From Bacillus sp. NTK071 (GTDB taxonomy: Bacteria > Bacillota > Bacilli > Bacillales > Guptibacillaceae): a DNA stretch of 64,000 nucleotides. A program made the translations under genes and the position numbers. A model generated the notes under the pieces. The model saw only the letters and a program-made list of their open reading frames with translations. It had not been told where the DNA came from and did no database searches. Of the stretch, positions 9,901 to 18,563 are shown one piece after another. Location: NCBI RefSeq assembly GCF_017303315.1, contig NZ_JAFKOI010000006.1:62001-126000 (forward strand). The letters run 5' to 3'. Positions within the stretch are counted from its first letter, which is position 1; each line of letters begins with the position of its first letter.

Positions 9901-9968
9901 ACAAGAGGAAGAACCAGAATGATCGCTGTCACAAGAATTAATTTAAGAATGCTTTTCTTTTCTTTCAC
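6915..9968 (-). CDS. esaA: Type VII secretion protein EsaA (YueB)
   Basis: This 1017-residue polytopic protein has one N-terminal helix (about residues 9-28), a very long extracellular region and five C-terminal helices (about 855-1005). The N-terminal ectodomain has TIAVINEDIG, typical of the YhgE/Pip-like fold of EsaA/YueB. The middle holds an acidic proline-rich stretch (PEDPEEPENPEDP near residue 385) and a long coiled coil near 490-560. In B. subtilis, YueB is the phage SPP1 receptor and a required part of the secretion complex (known). Translation starts at GTG (9966-9968), inside the 4-base overlap with essC, so the pair is coupled. The acidic repeat and coiled coil are the likely variable surface part (inference). 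Confidence 0.92.
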   Translation of the reverse strand: MKEKKSILKLILVTAIILVLPLVYFTSIGENPMKKKESATKTIAVINEDIGTEEDEESVKFGNDVPSILKSNSNYNWEVVGRSAGEKGLNNQKYDAIVYIPSTFSKKILTYDENQPEQTKLEFTVQNQLNAINKEKVLLEIEQATNRVNTKMSSLYWNYVSNDLANIQEEFDQIVEKEKAFQQTMLSFYTPSSKDLADQMEQQVSMLATLQSSSESAEERAADQADTMEGFQENLANFVTSTNDYREYQQKQQEVLEQVQADSVNSISQATEMPQPMFMNNKELFEGKSESVLQNMSQMENQLLEQQQMFSGLKELRYNQAERQIDDFYTLQNRIINYYQQLKDSMVLNDLEGEIATLSNKLGDGDDIVIPDDPELPEVPEDPEEPENPEDPIEEEDPIKDLNQLLKSLQDEEPPVIEEDENQKGPTPVDLSAERNELLAIAQEILALQETLIALEEPKVEDLEKASTNLVMLKDRIEQTEKQLLAKEGGDNPLDGELEELKKLVETLTEENKSLLEQIGELTKKVDELTKENDKLTTQKETLSEQVDVLKDSNTELKDLLVMVSDKIYRISSGINEKENAILASPALSQARKNNLSIYFQRPIKGANLTDVLQYYAYLDRYEATLNGMLSKNDVKETVLQDNDLREEVNSMLELTSEEKGQWDAVGTQVPKTSDALTTLQDDFTVFLADYKNVLDTQQAKLVESLNGIEEEAGNVLTQMQQSEQQSPDETTQGGTQIISNHDQIKSQMSSLYDWMDSVENSQSEILTYTDELQSRVAEVQTDANTLNNKWDNNVASTLMIRDDVFNVMGNAFVDGQSNDYVYDFLATPIDVTGSVFTDKKDTNLPPVVILFVILLSSLLIGYASYYFQHGPWWLQTILFLMLTSIVGLVISLYSLSIYPLGNDRSLEWTIFTILLLLSCSGLIRVAFMGHHLIGWFVTVGLVALFVTPLLALSTPNFSFTDPMSRVYMSIQNSTQTLFTEGAMILTAVLIVLIILQYALSKRSSLTQIKEDEAHEA

Positions 9969-12900
9969 GCATGTACCTTCCTTTCTATCTGAACAAGTGG
10001 AACCTGGATTTTTTGTGCGCTATCGCCTTTAACATAGTAAGCAAATCCAGCTTTAATATCAGGTTCTTTCCGGTCAAATGGCAGACTGATTAGTGTTTGA
10101 TCTGATTTCTTCATAAGAAGAATGATTTGACGAACTTGTTTCAATTCGACCGTTAGCGGATCGTAACCTTTCGTTAATTCGTTGCTATTTCCTGACGCGA
10201 CAACACTTAGACCAAGATGGCTATAGTTTTTAATGAGAGCCGTTATCCGATCCTGGTTAAGAGACCCGAGTATTTGTGAAAATCGTCCATAACCATCAAT
10301 GAAGAGGAAGATTTTCGAGAATTTAGGAGGGGATTGACCACTATTAATACTCTCATGATAGGTGACCTCTCTCGACTTAAATTCAGCTGTAACTTGTTCA
10401 AGCCACTGTTCGATTTGTTCTTTTGTTTCTAAATAAGTCGTATTTTCCTCATCTTTTAAATGGAAAAGTCCTCGATCGATTGAATCAAATACCGCAATAT
10501 GGTCGACTTCTTGCTGTAATGCTTGCTGTGTAAGAAGTCGCATGATATTTGTTTTACCTTTCTGCGCCTGTCCAAGTACAAGGCAATGGGAAGTCTGCGC
10601 AAAGGATAAGGAGACGGGCTTAACCGTTTCTTCATGCAATCCAATCGGGTAGTCATTAACTGATCGTGATGTTTGCATATACGAATGGAATGTTTCTAAT
10701 GTAAGATCTGTCGGTAGCATTGGAATAGGCTCCGGTTTAGTAGCATCACGGAATTTCTCTTGAAGCATATGAACCTCTTCTTTCAGTGATGCAAGCTGTT
10801 CATAGTCATCCTCACCTTCAGCGGGCAGAACAATTTGACCAAAGTATGTTTTCTCCTTCTTCATTATTGCTCTACCGGGAATGGCTTCAGGAGCAAACGG
10901 TAGTTTCCCAAGCACGGTATACGCTTCTGAACTATCAAGTAAATAATGGACAATCTTTGTTTTAAGATTATTCATGAGAGCCTGACGAACAGAGTTCATA
11001 CGGGTAGCGCTTAGAATTAGATAGATTCCAAGTGATTGTCCATCTCGTGCAAATTGAGTAAAGATCGGATCGAGATCCATTAGTTCCTCTTTCACGAGAT
11101 CATAGTTATCGATCGTAATGTATAAAAGGGGAAGAGGCTTGTCATTCATTCGATTGAACATTGTAATTGAACTGACTTCCTCACGCTGAAAGAGTCGTTT
11201 CCGCTTCGTAAACTCTTCTTGAATGTACTTCAGTAATTTATTCAGTTTCCGTTCCTCATCAATTAAGAAATAATCTGCTGTATGAGGTAAATTCTTTATC
11301 GATAATAAACCACCGTTACCGAAATCGAGTACATAGAATTGGGCTTCTTCAGGTGCGTTTGTTGATGCGATTCCCATTAGTAGCGTCAGGATTGTTTGCG
11401 TCTTTCCGAAACCTGACGATCCAAATACACCAACGTTTCCATCCTTTATTAGTTCGTATTCATAAGGAGACTGTGCTTGCTTTTCTGGTTCATCAAGAAG
11501 GGCAAAAGTAATACTCTTATGACTAGATTCGAATTGATGACGATACAATCGCTTCTCTAATGGTGGTAGCCATGGACTTGGTAATCGATTCAGGCCAAGC
11601 TCTTGCTGTACATCGACGATTTTATCAACAATCACTTCAATTTCACTTTGTTTCTTTTTCTTGCTTTCTTTAGATGAAGAAAGCTCTGACAGTGGGACAA
11701 GACCGAGGTCTGTAACAAGAGCCACTTCATCCTCCATGTCTGAGGTGTCTTCCATATATGTCGCTCGGCTATAAGCCGATTGGAATAGATCATACACCTC
11801 GTTATTCCCAACCTGTAAGTAAGCGCGACCTGTGGTTGTAAGCGAAGCGGCATCGCCATTCTTTAGAATCTCACGACTGTCTTCAACGTTTTGTACTTTA
11901 AGCGCGACGCGGAAACGAGCGTTACTCCAAATCTGATTGTCGATCACACCACCAGGTTTTTGTGTGGCAAGAATGAGATGGACACCCAGACTTCGACCAA
12001 TTCGAGCGGCACTGACTAGCTCTTTAATAAATTCTGGTTCCTCTGTTTTTAATTCAGCAAATTCATCTGATATTAAGAAGAGGTGAGGCATTGGTTCGGC
12101 TGCTACGCCACTTTTATAAAGCATTGTGTAGTCATTGATATGACTCACTTCGTACTGATCAAAGATCGTTTGTCTTTTCTTTAATTCACTCTTAATAGAA
12201 GCGAGTGCCCGTGTACTGAAGTTTTCGCTACCTTCAATATTCGTAATCGTTCCTAAAAGGTGAGGGATTTGTTTAAAAGGTTGTGCCATTCCTCCGCCTT
12301 TATAGTCAATTAACAGAAAAGCCACTTCATGTGGGTGGTAGTGGACGGCTAGTGAAAGAATATAGGTTTGTAGAAATTCACTCTTACCTGACCCGGTTGT
12401 ACCTGCAAGCAATCCGTGTGGTCCATGAGCCTTCTCATGAAGGTTCAGCTCAACAACATCCTGGCGTCCTTTAAGTCCTACTGGTGCTGCTAGTGATTTC
12501 GATGATTGATTCGTTACCCAGTTATGTGAGATCGGTAATTCATCTATATCCTCCATATTTAACATCTGTAGGAAGGATACTTTATCAGGAATGGAATTCG
12601 TAATCCCTCGTTGGTGATTTAATGTGCGTAGCATTCGAGAGAATTGTTCATTATCGCTTTGTTTGTGCTCATCTAGTTCAAATGAGATTTCGGCTGCTTT
12701 CTTCTCTTGGATCAGAATATCCCCTTCGTTATTGTTAATATAGCGAATCAGCGTATGGATATTATCTGATAGACTCTCTTTTGCTTCAGCAACGAAGATC
12801 GTTGAGAGTCCGAGATGGGTATGTTCACTTTCTAAGTACTCTAGAATCACATGGTCTGATATCAAGTTTTGATTTGAGATAATGAAGACGTAATGCGGCG

Positions 12901-14416
12901 CAAAACGGATCTTTTCTTTATCCTCTTCTAGATCACGCTCTCGGATCATTTCATAGATCGAAGAGAGGAGTTGATCTCGCGTTTGTTCATTATAAATAAA
13001 GCCTTTTGAAAATGAGTTAGGCATTTGGAAGTGTGGTAACCATTTCATCCATTCCCAATCGGTGTATTCATCTTCATGAAAAATATAAACAAACCTAATG
13101 TCGTGATAGCTATGAAAGAAGGCTAATTGCCCAATGATTTGATGAAGTTCATTTTTCACTACCGCTTCTTTTCCGATTAAGCCTATCGCACCCTGGAATA
13201 GATTTGCGGTAATAGGAAGCGAATGAAGTTCATTGTAGACTTGTTTAAGATTCTGAGATTCTTCTAACAGTTCATCCATTTCTCGCGTTGACATATCTGC
13301 TGAATTGACTGAGATGTTATAACTTGCAGGGACCGTTCCAGTTCCTAATCGAAATTGAAGGAAGTCAGGACTTTCAAAACTTCGCTCCCATAAGCGATCA
13401 GAAACTTGCTCCGTTAAATATTTCATCCGATCAAAAGAAGGGAAGTGGAACGTTAAGACTTTGCGCTGCTTTTGAGCTAATTCGTGCAGTTCATGGCGTT
13501 TATCCTCAAGGTACCTTTTGTAAATTCTTTTCTTCCGTGCTTTTGATTTCTTCTGGTGACTTTTATCTTTAAAATATTGCACAGTAGATGTGACGAGTGT
13601 TGTTGTAAACATCACCACGGATATTAGAATGAAAATTCCTCTAGGAATAAGAAGTGCTACTAACCCCATAACAATTAACATCATTAAAGGAGGAAGTATA
13701 ATAATCCATAAACTTCGATTGTTTCGCTCTGACTCTTGCGTTGGAAATGATAAATCAATCTTATCCTCTGGTAACTCATACATCATTCTTGGCGTTCTAC
13801 GATAGTTTGGGTATTTCTTCTTCATTTCAGATGTCGGTATAATTGCTTCTGGTAAGGATGTTTGAAATTCTACGGGACAGGTTATTTCAATCATATCGTC
13901 TGCAATTAGAGTGAACGTCAACATCGGAAGGAAAATGATATCGCCAATCATCAATTTCGTGCTTGTAGTTAGTAGATTTCCATTTACATAAACAGGTGTA
14001 TGACCTGAAGGTTTGAGTGTCCAGTGTTTCCTCTCCCTTATTAGTGCTAATCCTTGATTCTCTTTAAGAGGTTCGTGTGCAACATGGTTATCAGTTAAAG
14101 ATCTGCCAACGGTAATCTCCTCATGATTTCCAATATAATAGGATTGCTTCTCAGGTTGAGATGTTAACATGACAGCAATTTTCTCAGAACCTAGTTGGAA
14201 GGAAGTTCGCTCATTTTGAGACAATGCAACGACTTTTTCATCTTGATCACTTAAATAATAGCTGCCGTTTTCAAATTCAATCGATACCCGTTCCATCTGG
14301 TCAGAAGGGATGGTTATGGCATCATTAATACTTGTCCCGATTGAAATCGTACTTGAGTTCTGTTCAAGGTCGACTCGTTGGTAAGTATCTCGAAAGAAAG
14401 CCCATAATTGCTCCAT
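9965..14416 (-). CDS. essC: Type VII secretion ATPase EssC (YukBA)
   Basis: This 1483-residue FtsK/SpoIIIE-type ATPase drives export of WXG100 proteins at the membrane. FHA-like domains occupy about residues 1-190, with GNHEEITVGRS in the second. A transmembrane pair follows at about 235-275. Three P-loop domains follow: GTTGSGKS near 670, GSSGFGKT near 997 and GQAQKGKT near 1283. The first retains the LLIDYKGGGM Walker-B strand and is expected to be the active ATPase. The later two are more divergent and may mainly bind substrate (known for the family). The length matches YukBA, with both halves in one chain as in Staphylococcus EssC. The start is just downstream of essB and the end overlaps esaA by 4 bases. 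Confidence 0.95.
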   Translation of the reverse strand: MEQLWAFFRDTYQRVDLEQNSSTISIGTSINDAITIPSDQMERVSIEFENGSYYLSDQDEKVVALSQNERTSFQLGSEKIAVMLTSQPEKQSYYIGNHEEITVGRSLTDNHVAHEPLKENQGLALIRERKHWTLKPSGHTPVYVNGNLLTTSTKLMIGDIIFLPMLTFTLIADDMIEITCPVEFQTSLPEAIIPTSEMKKKYPNYRRTPRMMYELPEDKIDLSFPTQESERNNRSLWIIILPPLMMLIVMGLVALLIPRGIFILISVVMFTTTLVTSTVQYFKDKSHQKKSKARKKRIYKRYLEDKRHELHELAQKQRKVLTFHFPSFDRMKYLTEQVSDRLWERSFESPDFLQFRLGTGTVPASYNISVNSADMSTREMDELLEESQNLKQVYNELHSLPITANLFQGAIGLIGKEAVVKNELHQIIGQLAFFHSYHDIRFVYIFHEDEYTDWEWMKWLPHFQMPNSFSKGFIYNEQTRDQLLSSIYEMIRERDLEEDKEKIRFAPHYVFIISNQNLISDHVILEYLESEHTHLGLSTIFVAEAKESLSDNIHTLIRYINNNEGDILIQEKKAAEISFELDEHKQSDNEQFSRMLRTLNHQRGITNSIPDKVSFLQMLNMEDIDELPISHNWVTNQSSKSLAAPVGLKGRQDVVELNLHEKAHGPHGLLAGTTGSGKSEFLQTYILSLAVHYHPHEVAFLLIDYKGGGMAQPFKQIPHLLGTITNIEGSENFSTRALASIKSELKKRQTIFDQYEVSHINDYTMLYKSGVAAEPMPHLFLISDEFAELKTEEPEFIKELVSAARIGRSLGVHLILATQKPGGVIDNQIWSNARFRVALKVQNVEDSREILKNGDAASLTTTGRAYLQVGNNEVYDLFQSAYSRATYMEDTSDMEDEVALVTDLGLVPLSELSSSKESKKKKQSEIEVIVDKIVDVQQELGLNRLPSPWLPPLEKRLYRHQFESSHKSITFALLDEPEKQAQSPYEYELIKDGNVGVFGSSGFGKTQTILTLLMGIASTNAPEEAQFYVLDFGNGGLLSIKNLPHTADYFLIDEERKLNKLLKYIQEEFTKRKRLFQREEVSSITMFNRMNDKPLPLLYITIDNYDLVKEELMDLDPIFTQFARDGQSLGIYLILSATRMNSVRQALMNNLKTKIVHYLLDSSEAYTVLGKLPFAPEAIPGRAIMKKEKTYFGQIVLPAEGEDDYEQLASLKEEVHMLQEKFRDATKPEPIPMLPTDLTLETFHSYMQTSRSVNDYPIGLHEETVKPVSLSFAQTSHCLVLGQAQKGKTNIMRLLTQQALQQEVDHIAVFDSIDRGLFHLKDEENTTYLETKEQIEQWLEQVTAEFKSREVTYHESINSGQSPPKFSKIFLFIDGYGRFSQILGSLNQDRITALIKNYSHLGLSVVASGNSNELTKGYDPLTVELKQVRQIILLMKKSDQTLISLPFDRKEPDIKAGFAYYVKGDSAQKIQVPLVQIERKVHA

Positions 14417-14431
14417 CTTTCCACCTCCAAT

Positions 14432-15682
14432 CTATTTGTCATCTTTCTTCTGATCGTTTTGCTTTTTCTCATCTTCTTTTTGATTATCCTGTGTCGGCTC
14501 TTCTTGCGGCTGGTCTTCTTGCTGTTCGTTGAGTTCTCTTTCATATTCTTCAAACTCTTGTTCAAGATCATTAATCATCTGTTGTTTCTTTTCACTATCA
14601 AGATCTGAATCTGCTTTCACTTGTTCTTTACGCTTCAGGAGGCCATACATTAATAAGTCGCGATCTTCTAAATAACGTGCGACTTCAAGTGCTTGTTCCG
14701 CTTCACCCCGCCCAATATGAATCCAATATTCATAGTACCTTGGATCAGATTGAAGTGAAATCGTGTTACGTACACTTTCTTTTTGCTCATCTGTTAATGA
14801 TTCATTAATAATGTAGGAGAGGGCAAGCTGATATTGTGTCACTTTTGGAATGTCGTCAATGCTATAAGATTCAAGGGAGTTCACTACTTCACTATAGTCA
14901 TTGGTTAAAAAATTCTCCTGCGCCTGTACAATGTTCTCTTGCTTTGGTTGGAGAAGGAACAATGAGTACAGGGAGTATAGTAATGTTGGTAGTAAGCAAA
15001 TGGAAACGCCAAGTAGCACATAACGACTCGTTTTCCATTTCTTTTTATTTACCTTCACAAATTCTGAATCTTTCTTATGTAACGCTTCTATTCTTGAATG
15101 AATAATGGGTTGAAGATCATTTAGCGTTTTTGCTTGAAGAACCTGTTTAAGCTCTGATGATAGTGTGAGTGTGTCAGAATAATAGAGATAATGTTCGAAT
15201 GATTGCTCTGGATTCATCATAGCTGCAACGGTAGCCCGTGTTTCTTCTAGAATACGTTCAGGATTATCTTCGTAAGGAGGAAGGCTTTCCTTCACCCCAA
15301 AATGCAAGAAATGTGGCGTCAATCCCTGATCCAGTACAAGGTTATCAGGACATACAATTAAGTTAAGACGTGTATAGCGGTGATCCTTAACTTTCTGCAC
15401 AAGTTGATAAGCACTTGCGAGGCGATCGCTTTCATTCATTTCTTTCAGTTTGGTTGGAAGAGGCGTTATCGAGGGTAAAAGCTCGTGCTGTATATTCACC
15501 TCATCTTCAGTCATATCAATCGTTCTAGGGATTCCTGTATTGATCTGACTTAGAAAATGAACTTCTGACAGATCATCGAATTTGATTTTCTCTTTCTGGA
15601 ACAGAAAGGTAATCTTATTTTTTTCTTTTGCAATGCTCGCATCTATTTGTGTTTCAAGATAGGGTTTCACTTGATTCGACAT
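14432..15682 (-). CDS. essB: Type VII secretion pseudokinase-like protein EssB (YukC)
   Basis: This 416-residue membrane protein has a cytoplasmic N-terminal domain of about 215 residues, the pseudokinase fold of EssB/YukC. A single transmembrane helix follows near 217-240 (VLLGVSICLLPTLLYSLYS). The extracellular C-terminal domain is helical, and the tail is very rich in Gln, Lys, Glu and Asp from about residue 375. EssB bridges EssC and the other membrane subunits (known). The gap to esaB is 14 bases and to essC 15 bases, consistent with one operon. The charged tail is low-complexity and probably varies between strains. Confidence 0.93.
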   Translation of the reverse strand: MSNQVKPYLETQIDASIAKEKNKITFLFQKEKIKFDDLSEVHFLSQINTGIPRTIDMTEDEVNIQHELLPSITPLPTKLKEMNESDRLASAYQLVQKVKDHRYTRLNLIVCPDNLVLDQGLTPHFLHFGVKESLPPYEDNPERILEETRATVAAMMNPEQSFEHYLYYSDTLTLSSELKQVLQAKTLNDLQPIIHSRIEALHKKDSEFVKVNKKKWKTSRYVLLGVSICLLPTLLYSLYSLFLLQPKQENIVQAQENFLTNDYSEVVNSLESYSIDDIPKVTQYQLALSYIINESLTDEQKESVRNTISLQSDPRYYEYWIHIGRGEAEQALEVARYLEDRDLLMYGLLKRKEQVKADSDLDSEKKQQMINDLEQEFEEYERELNEQQEDQPQEEPTQDNQKEDEKKQNDQKKDDK

Positions 15683-15696
15683 GGTTGTGATCTCCT

Positions 15697-15948
15697 TCAG
15701 AGTATTTCAATTCGATCTCCGGTCATGATACCTGCGTCAATTAAACGCTCATTAGCAGCTACTATTTTGTGCTTATTCACTAGCCGAACCCATTGGTTTT
15801 GATTAGGAGGGGTTTCGATATGCTCAGTTTGACAAACAATTTCAATGAGTTTCTTAACGGAGTGATAGTTTGAAAGTCTTAGGTCAATGAATCGACCCTT
15901 TTTATAGTGGCCTAGATCGACAGTTACTTCAATGTACATTTCATTCAC
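15697..15948 (-). CDS. esaB: Type VII secretion ubiquitin-like protein EsaB (YukD)
   Basis: The 83-residue protein begins MNEMYIEVTVDLGHYKK and ends GIMTGDRIEIL, the beta-grasp pattern of YukD. YukD/EsaB is a small cytoplasmic protein needed for secretion; it resembles ubiquitin but is not conjugated (known). The start follows GAGGTGA at suitable spacing. It lies between esxA and essB in the canonical order. A hairpin separates it from esxA. Confidence 0.92.
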   Translation of the reverse strand: MNEMYIEVTVDLGHYKKGRFIDLRLSNYHSVKKLIEIVCQTEHIETPPNQNQWVRLVNKHKIVAANERLIDAGIMTGDRIEIL

Positions 15949-15958
15949 CTCATAAGGA

Positions 15959-15982
15959 AGGAGCGCTAAGTTAAGCGCTCCT
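15959..15982 (-). terminator. Intercistronic hairpin between esxA and esaB
   Basis: AGGAGCGCT and AGCGCTCCT form a 9-bp perfect stem (15959-15967 with 15974-15982) with a 6-base loop. On the minus strand the tail is only TCCTT, so it is probably a leaky terminator or a 3'-end protector. It could let esxA mRNA outnumber the downstream machinery transcript (inference). Confidence 0.6.
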
Positions 15983-15999
15983 GATCAATTCTTTATCGC

Positions 16000-16293
16000 T
16001 TAGCCGCGAATTTGGTTAGCAATCTGGTTATCAGCCTCATCAAGGGATCTAGCTGTGCTCTTCAGCTGTGTTGAAACATCTTCTAATAATTGCTGCATTT
16101 GATAAAAAGAGGGTTTAAGAGTTTCATATTGCTCTTCAAATGCACGGCTTGATTCACCTTCCCACATAGATTTGAGTTGAGACATTACTTCATTTAAGCT
16201 ATTAACTTGCTCCCCAACCTTGTCTGCTTCTGATGAATAACGGTAAGACATACTTTCTAGTTCTTCTGGTGTTACGCGAATTTGACCTGCCAT
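16000..16293 (-). CDS. esxA: WXG100 protein EsxA (YukE), type VII secretion substrate
   Basis: This 97-residue protein has the same length as B. subtilis YukE and shares MAGxIRVTPEEL at the start and the IANQIRG end. The WXG turn is W44-E45-G46 in KSMWEGESS, between two long amphipathic helices. WXG100 proteins form helical-hairpin dimers and are exported by EssC (known). The usual C-terminal YxxxD/E export signal is not exact here; the equivalent helix reads ARSLDEAD. The start follows GAGGAGTG. As the first gene of the operon with its own 3' hairpin, it is likely the most abundant product. Confidence 0.96.
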   Translation of the reverse strand: MAGQIRVTPEELESMSYRYSSEADKVGEQVNSLNEVMSQLKSMWEGESSRAFEEQYETLKPSFYQMQQLLEDVSTQLKSTARSLDEADNQIANQIRG

Positions 16294-16665
16294 TTCAAAT
16301 CACTCCTCTAAATTAATAATGTGCAAATAAATCTTAGGATTTCATTAGTCTTTCCTATATATAGTTAGCATAATTTGTAATAACTTGATAGGTATTATGT
16401 ATAGAATGCCAAAAAATGAAACTTATAGACTATGACTTTTTACCTTTCTAATTTCCAATGTAACTAATTAGATGTAAATTATGGACTGATAATATAAAAA
16501 ATGGAATTTTAGTTAAAAATCTTATTCCTAAATTAGTAATCTAGTGTAAGAAAATCACAAGTTATTTAATTATTATTTGAAAAATAGGAAAAAGGTTAAA
16601 AACAAAGATCTTTTAGTAGAAAACATGTATTATGGTGTGTGGAAAACTAGAAGGGCTGTGAAGAT
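16294..16665. other. AT-rich divergent promoter region of esxA and the lipoprotein gene
   Basis: These 372 bases are very AT-rich and contain no plausible coding sequence. The region must hold the esxA operon promoter (leftward) and the lipoprotein promoter (rightward). No -35/-10 pair could be chosen with confidence. Confidence 0.5.
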
Positions 16666-17913
16666 ATGAAGAAGCGAATTTTCTTTTTAACAAGTGTACT
16701 TGCAATGCTAATGTTAACGGTTGCTTGTGGCAATGCGAATGAAGAAGAAGTAAGTACAAATTCAAAAGAAGAAACCAAAAGTGCTGGAACGCAGGAAAAT
16801 AAGAAAGATAGTGGAGAGTCTAAAAAGGAAGAAACTACAGAAGAACCTTCATCTTCGAGTGATATCATGAATCCCAACATCGCAGAAGCATCAGACGGTG
16901 ATGTTGAAGAAATTTTCACAAATGAAGATCCAGGTTATGTACATGATATGGATGGATTTATTGTGTCTGTTAATGAATATCAAATAGTTAAAGTGACAGA
17001 CATGCAAGCAGGTATGTATGAATTTGATGATAAAACGGAAGGTTATGTCATTACAACTGAAGTTACGATAAATAATACTAGAAATAAAGCTATATACTAT
17101 CCAATTGTTCTTAACATACAATTGAGCAACAAGTTTGATTATTTACATGGTGGTAGAACTTTTGTGAGGGATGAATATCCTGTTTCTGAAACGGAAGAAG
17201 AGTCTACTAAATTTGGTGCAGGAGAAAAAGTTACTGGACTCGTATCTTTTGTACTAACAACGGAAGAATATGAAAAAATTAAAGAAGTTAAACCGAAATT
17301 TGTTATTGAAGGAAGAGCATCTGAGAACAAAGATTTTAGTGGTGCTTATTCTGGTAATGCTATTTTTGATTTTGCTTATAGCACAGAACAGAAAAAAGAA
17401 GCAAAAGCAGAATCTAATAAATTCTATCAAGATGATTTGATGACCGAAAATATAGCTGAGAAGAAAATGCTTTATGAAAAAGAGGGAATCAATGAAACAA
17501 AACAACTAGAGGATCTAAGCGTTACTCTCAATGGCTTACAATATACAGAAGTCATCCCTACAGCAGAAAGCGAAAGTAAGTTCAGCAATTTTAAAGATGG
17601 TGGAGTTGTTGCTTTAACTGTAAAGCTTACCCTAGAAAATACTTCAAAAGACCCTATCGATATTTGGAGTTTTGGTTCCAAGGTTAAAATTGATGATGAT
17701 CGAGGTAATGCTTTTACAGCCGCTAGCTTAGAGCCAGAAAGTGTTCCTATGGAAATTGAAGCTGGAGAAACTAAAGAAAAACTTCATGTGTTCTTATTTA
17801 GAAAAGATGAATTTGAAACGATGAAAACGTTCGATTTAGAATTTGGTGATTTAATGGCTAAAGAAGAACAATTATTCAAGCGTAAAACGATCAATTTTTC
17901 CTTACCTCGCTAA
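16666..17913 (+). CDS. Secreted lipoprotein with two Ig-like domains (DUF4352/DUF5068-like)
   Basis: The 415-residue precursor has a lipoprotein signal, MKKRIFF then LMLTVAC, so Cys21 is the likely lipidated residue. A low-complexity Glu/Ser/Lys linker spans residues 24-65. Two beta-rich domains follow, at about 80-235 and 280-415. Each has the pattern VTxNNT/LxLENTSKxPI seen in DUF4352/DUF5068-type telokin-like domains (inference from pattern). The protein is expected on the outer face of the membrane. It is divergent from the type VII operon, which may be chance. The ribosome-binding site (GAAGGGC) is weak and 9-10 bases from the ATG. Function unknown. Confidence 0.75.
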   Translation: MKKRIFFLTSVLAMLMLTVACGNANEEEVSTNSKEETKSAGTQENKKDSGESKKEETTEEPSSSSDIMNPNIAEASDGDVEEIFTNEDPGYVHDMDGFIVSVNEYQIVKVTDMQAGMYEFDDKTEGYVITTEVTINNTRNKAIYYPIVLNIQLSNKFDYLHGGRTFVRDEYPVSETEEESTKFGAGEKVTGLVSFVLTTEEYEKIKEVKPKFVIEGRASENKDFSGAYSGNAIFDFAYSTEQKKEAKAESNKFYQDDLMTENIAEKKMLYEKEGINETKQLEDLSVTLNGLQYTEVIPTAESESKFSNFKDGGVVALTVKLTLENTSKDPIDIWSFGSKVKIDDDRGNAFTAASLEPESVPMEIEAGETKEKLHVFLFRKDEFETMKTFDLEFGDLMAKEEQLFKRKTINFSLPR

Positions 17914-18174
17914 TATTTCTAAAACTATTGAAGTAAATGCAGCTGCATTTCTATTAAATGAAGAAGATAAGTGTAATAGAGATAAAATGATTATCAAAGA
18001 CTGCTTTTGCCTTCGTCCATTTTAAGCTGCCTATTCCATGCGAAACCATGTGGTGAAGTATTCTAAGAGTGGTACAGAGAGATCGCCACTCTTATATATC
18101 GATGGATCCTTTGAAATGAAAGTAGGGCAAATTGAGTTAAAATAATCTTTCGTATTTAAAGGATTAAAGTCAAA

Positions 18175-18211
18175 AACAGTACACGTACAAGTTAACGTGT
18201 GCTGTTTTTTG
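18175..18211 (+). terminator. Rho-independent terminator
   Basis: AACAGTACACGT (18175-18186) pairs with ACGTGTGCTGTT (18195-18206) with one G-T wobble. A run of T follows to 18210. Confidence 0.85.
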
Positions 18212-18438
18212 TTTGGGATAAATCATTCATTAGCATTGTTTTCCTACTAACCTAGGTAAAATAGTCTATTCATAATGCAATCTATAAAGTTATTATTTGT
18301 TTTTGTTCTTTTTGCAGAACCAAAAAATAGGGTTTTAACCAAAATCATGACACAATTGTAATATAAGCCTCATGTAAATGGTAAAATAGTACTATATTGT
18401 GCAAAGGTTATAAAATCCGTATTAATCTGTCATATTTA

Positions 18439-18455
18439 TGTAACCGACTTGTTAT
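18439..18455 (+). promoter_or_regulatory. WalR (YycF)-type direct repeat
   Basis: TGTAAC and TGTTAT are separated by five bases (CGACT). This exactly fits the published TGTWAH-N5-TGTWAH consensus of the essential cell-wall regulator WalR. A TATATT at 18475-18480 is a possible -10 with no good -35, as expected for an activated promoter. The downstream gene is a YocH-like 3D-domain protein, and yocH is a known WalR target in B. subtilis. Confidence 0.65.
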
Positions 18456-18563
18456 TGGACTAAAATCGCTGTGTTATATTTGCCTGTTATCATGTGGAAC
18501 ATGGGTGATTGAGAAAGAAACAAAACAACACCAATATTAAAAACTCTCAGGAGGAATGTATAC

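Larger units (their letters stand above)
17914..18563. other. Long intergenic region: hairpin, terminator and WalR-type box
   Basis: No coding sequence is supported in these 650 bases. The first third contains an 8-bp inverted repeat (AAGAGTGG 18065-18072 with CCACTCTT 18086-18093). A clear terminator follows at 18175-18211, some 260 bases past the lipoprotein stop, so either a long 3' UTR or an unidentified small RNA lies here. The last part carries the promoter and regulatory site of the 3D-domain gene. Confidence 0.55.

Noticed and set aside
18220-18563. c-di-AMP (ydaO) riboswitch before the 3D-domain gene
   Set aside because: Such switches often precede wall hydrolases, but the conserved GC-rich blocks are missing; only AT-rich DNA and the WalR-type box are seen.
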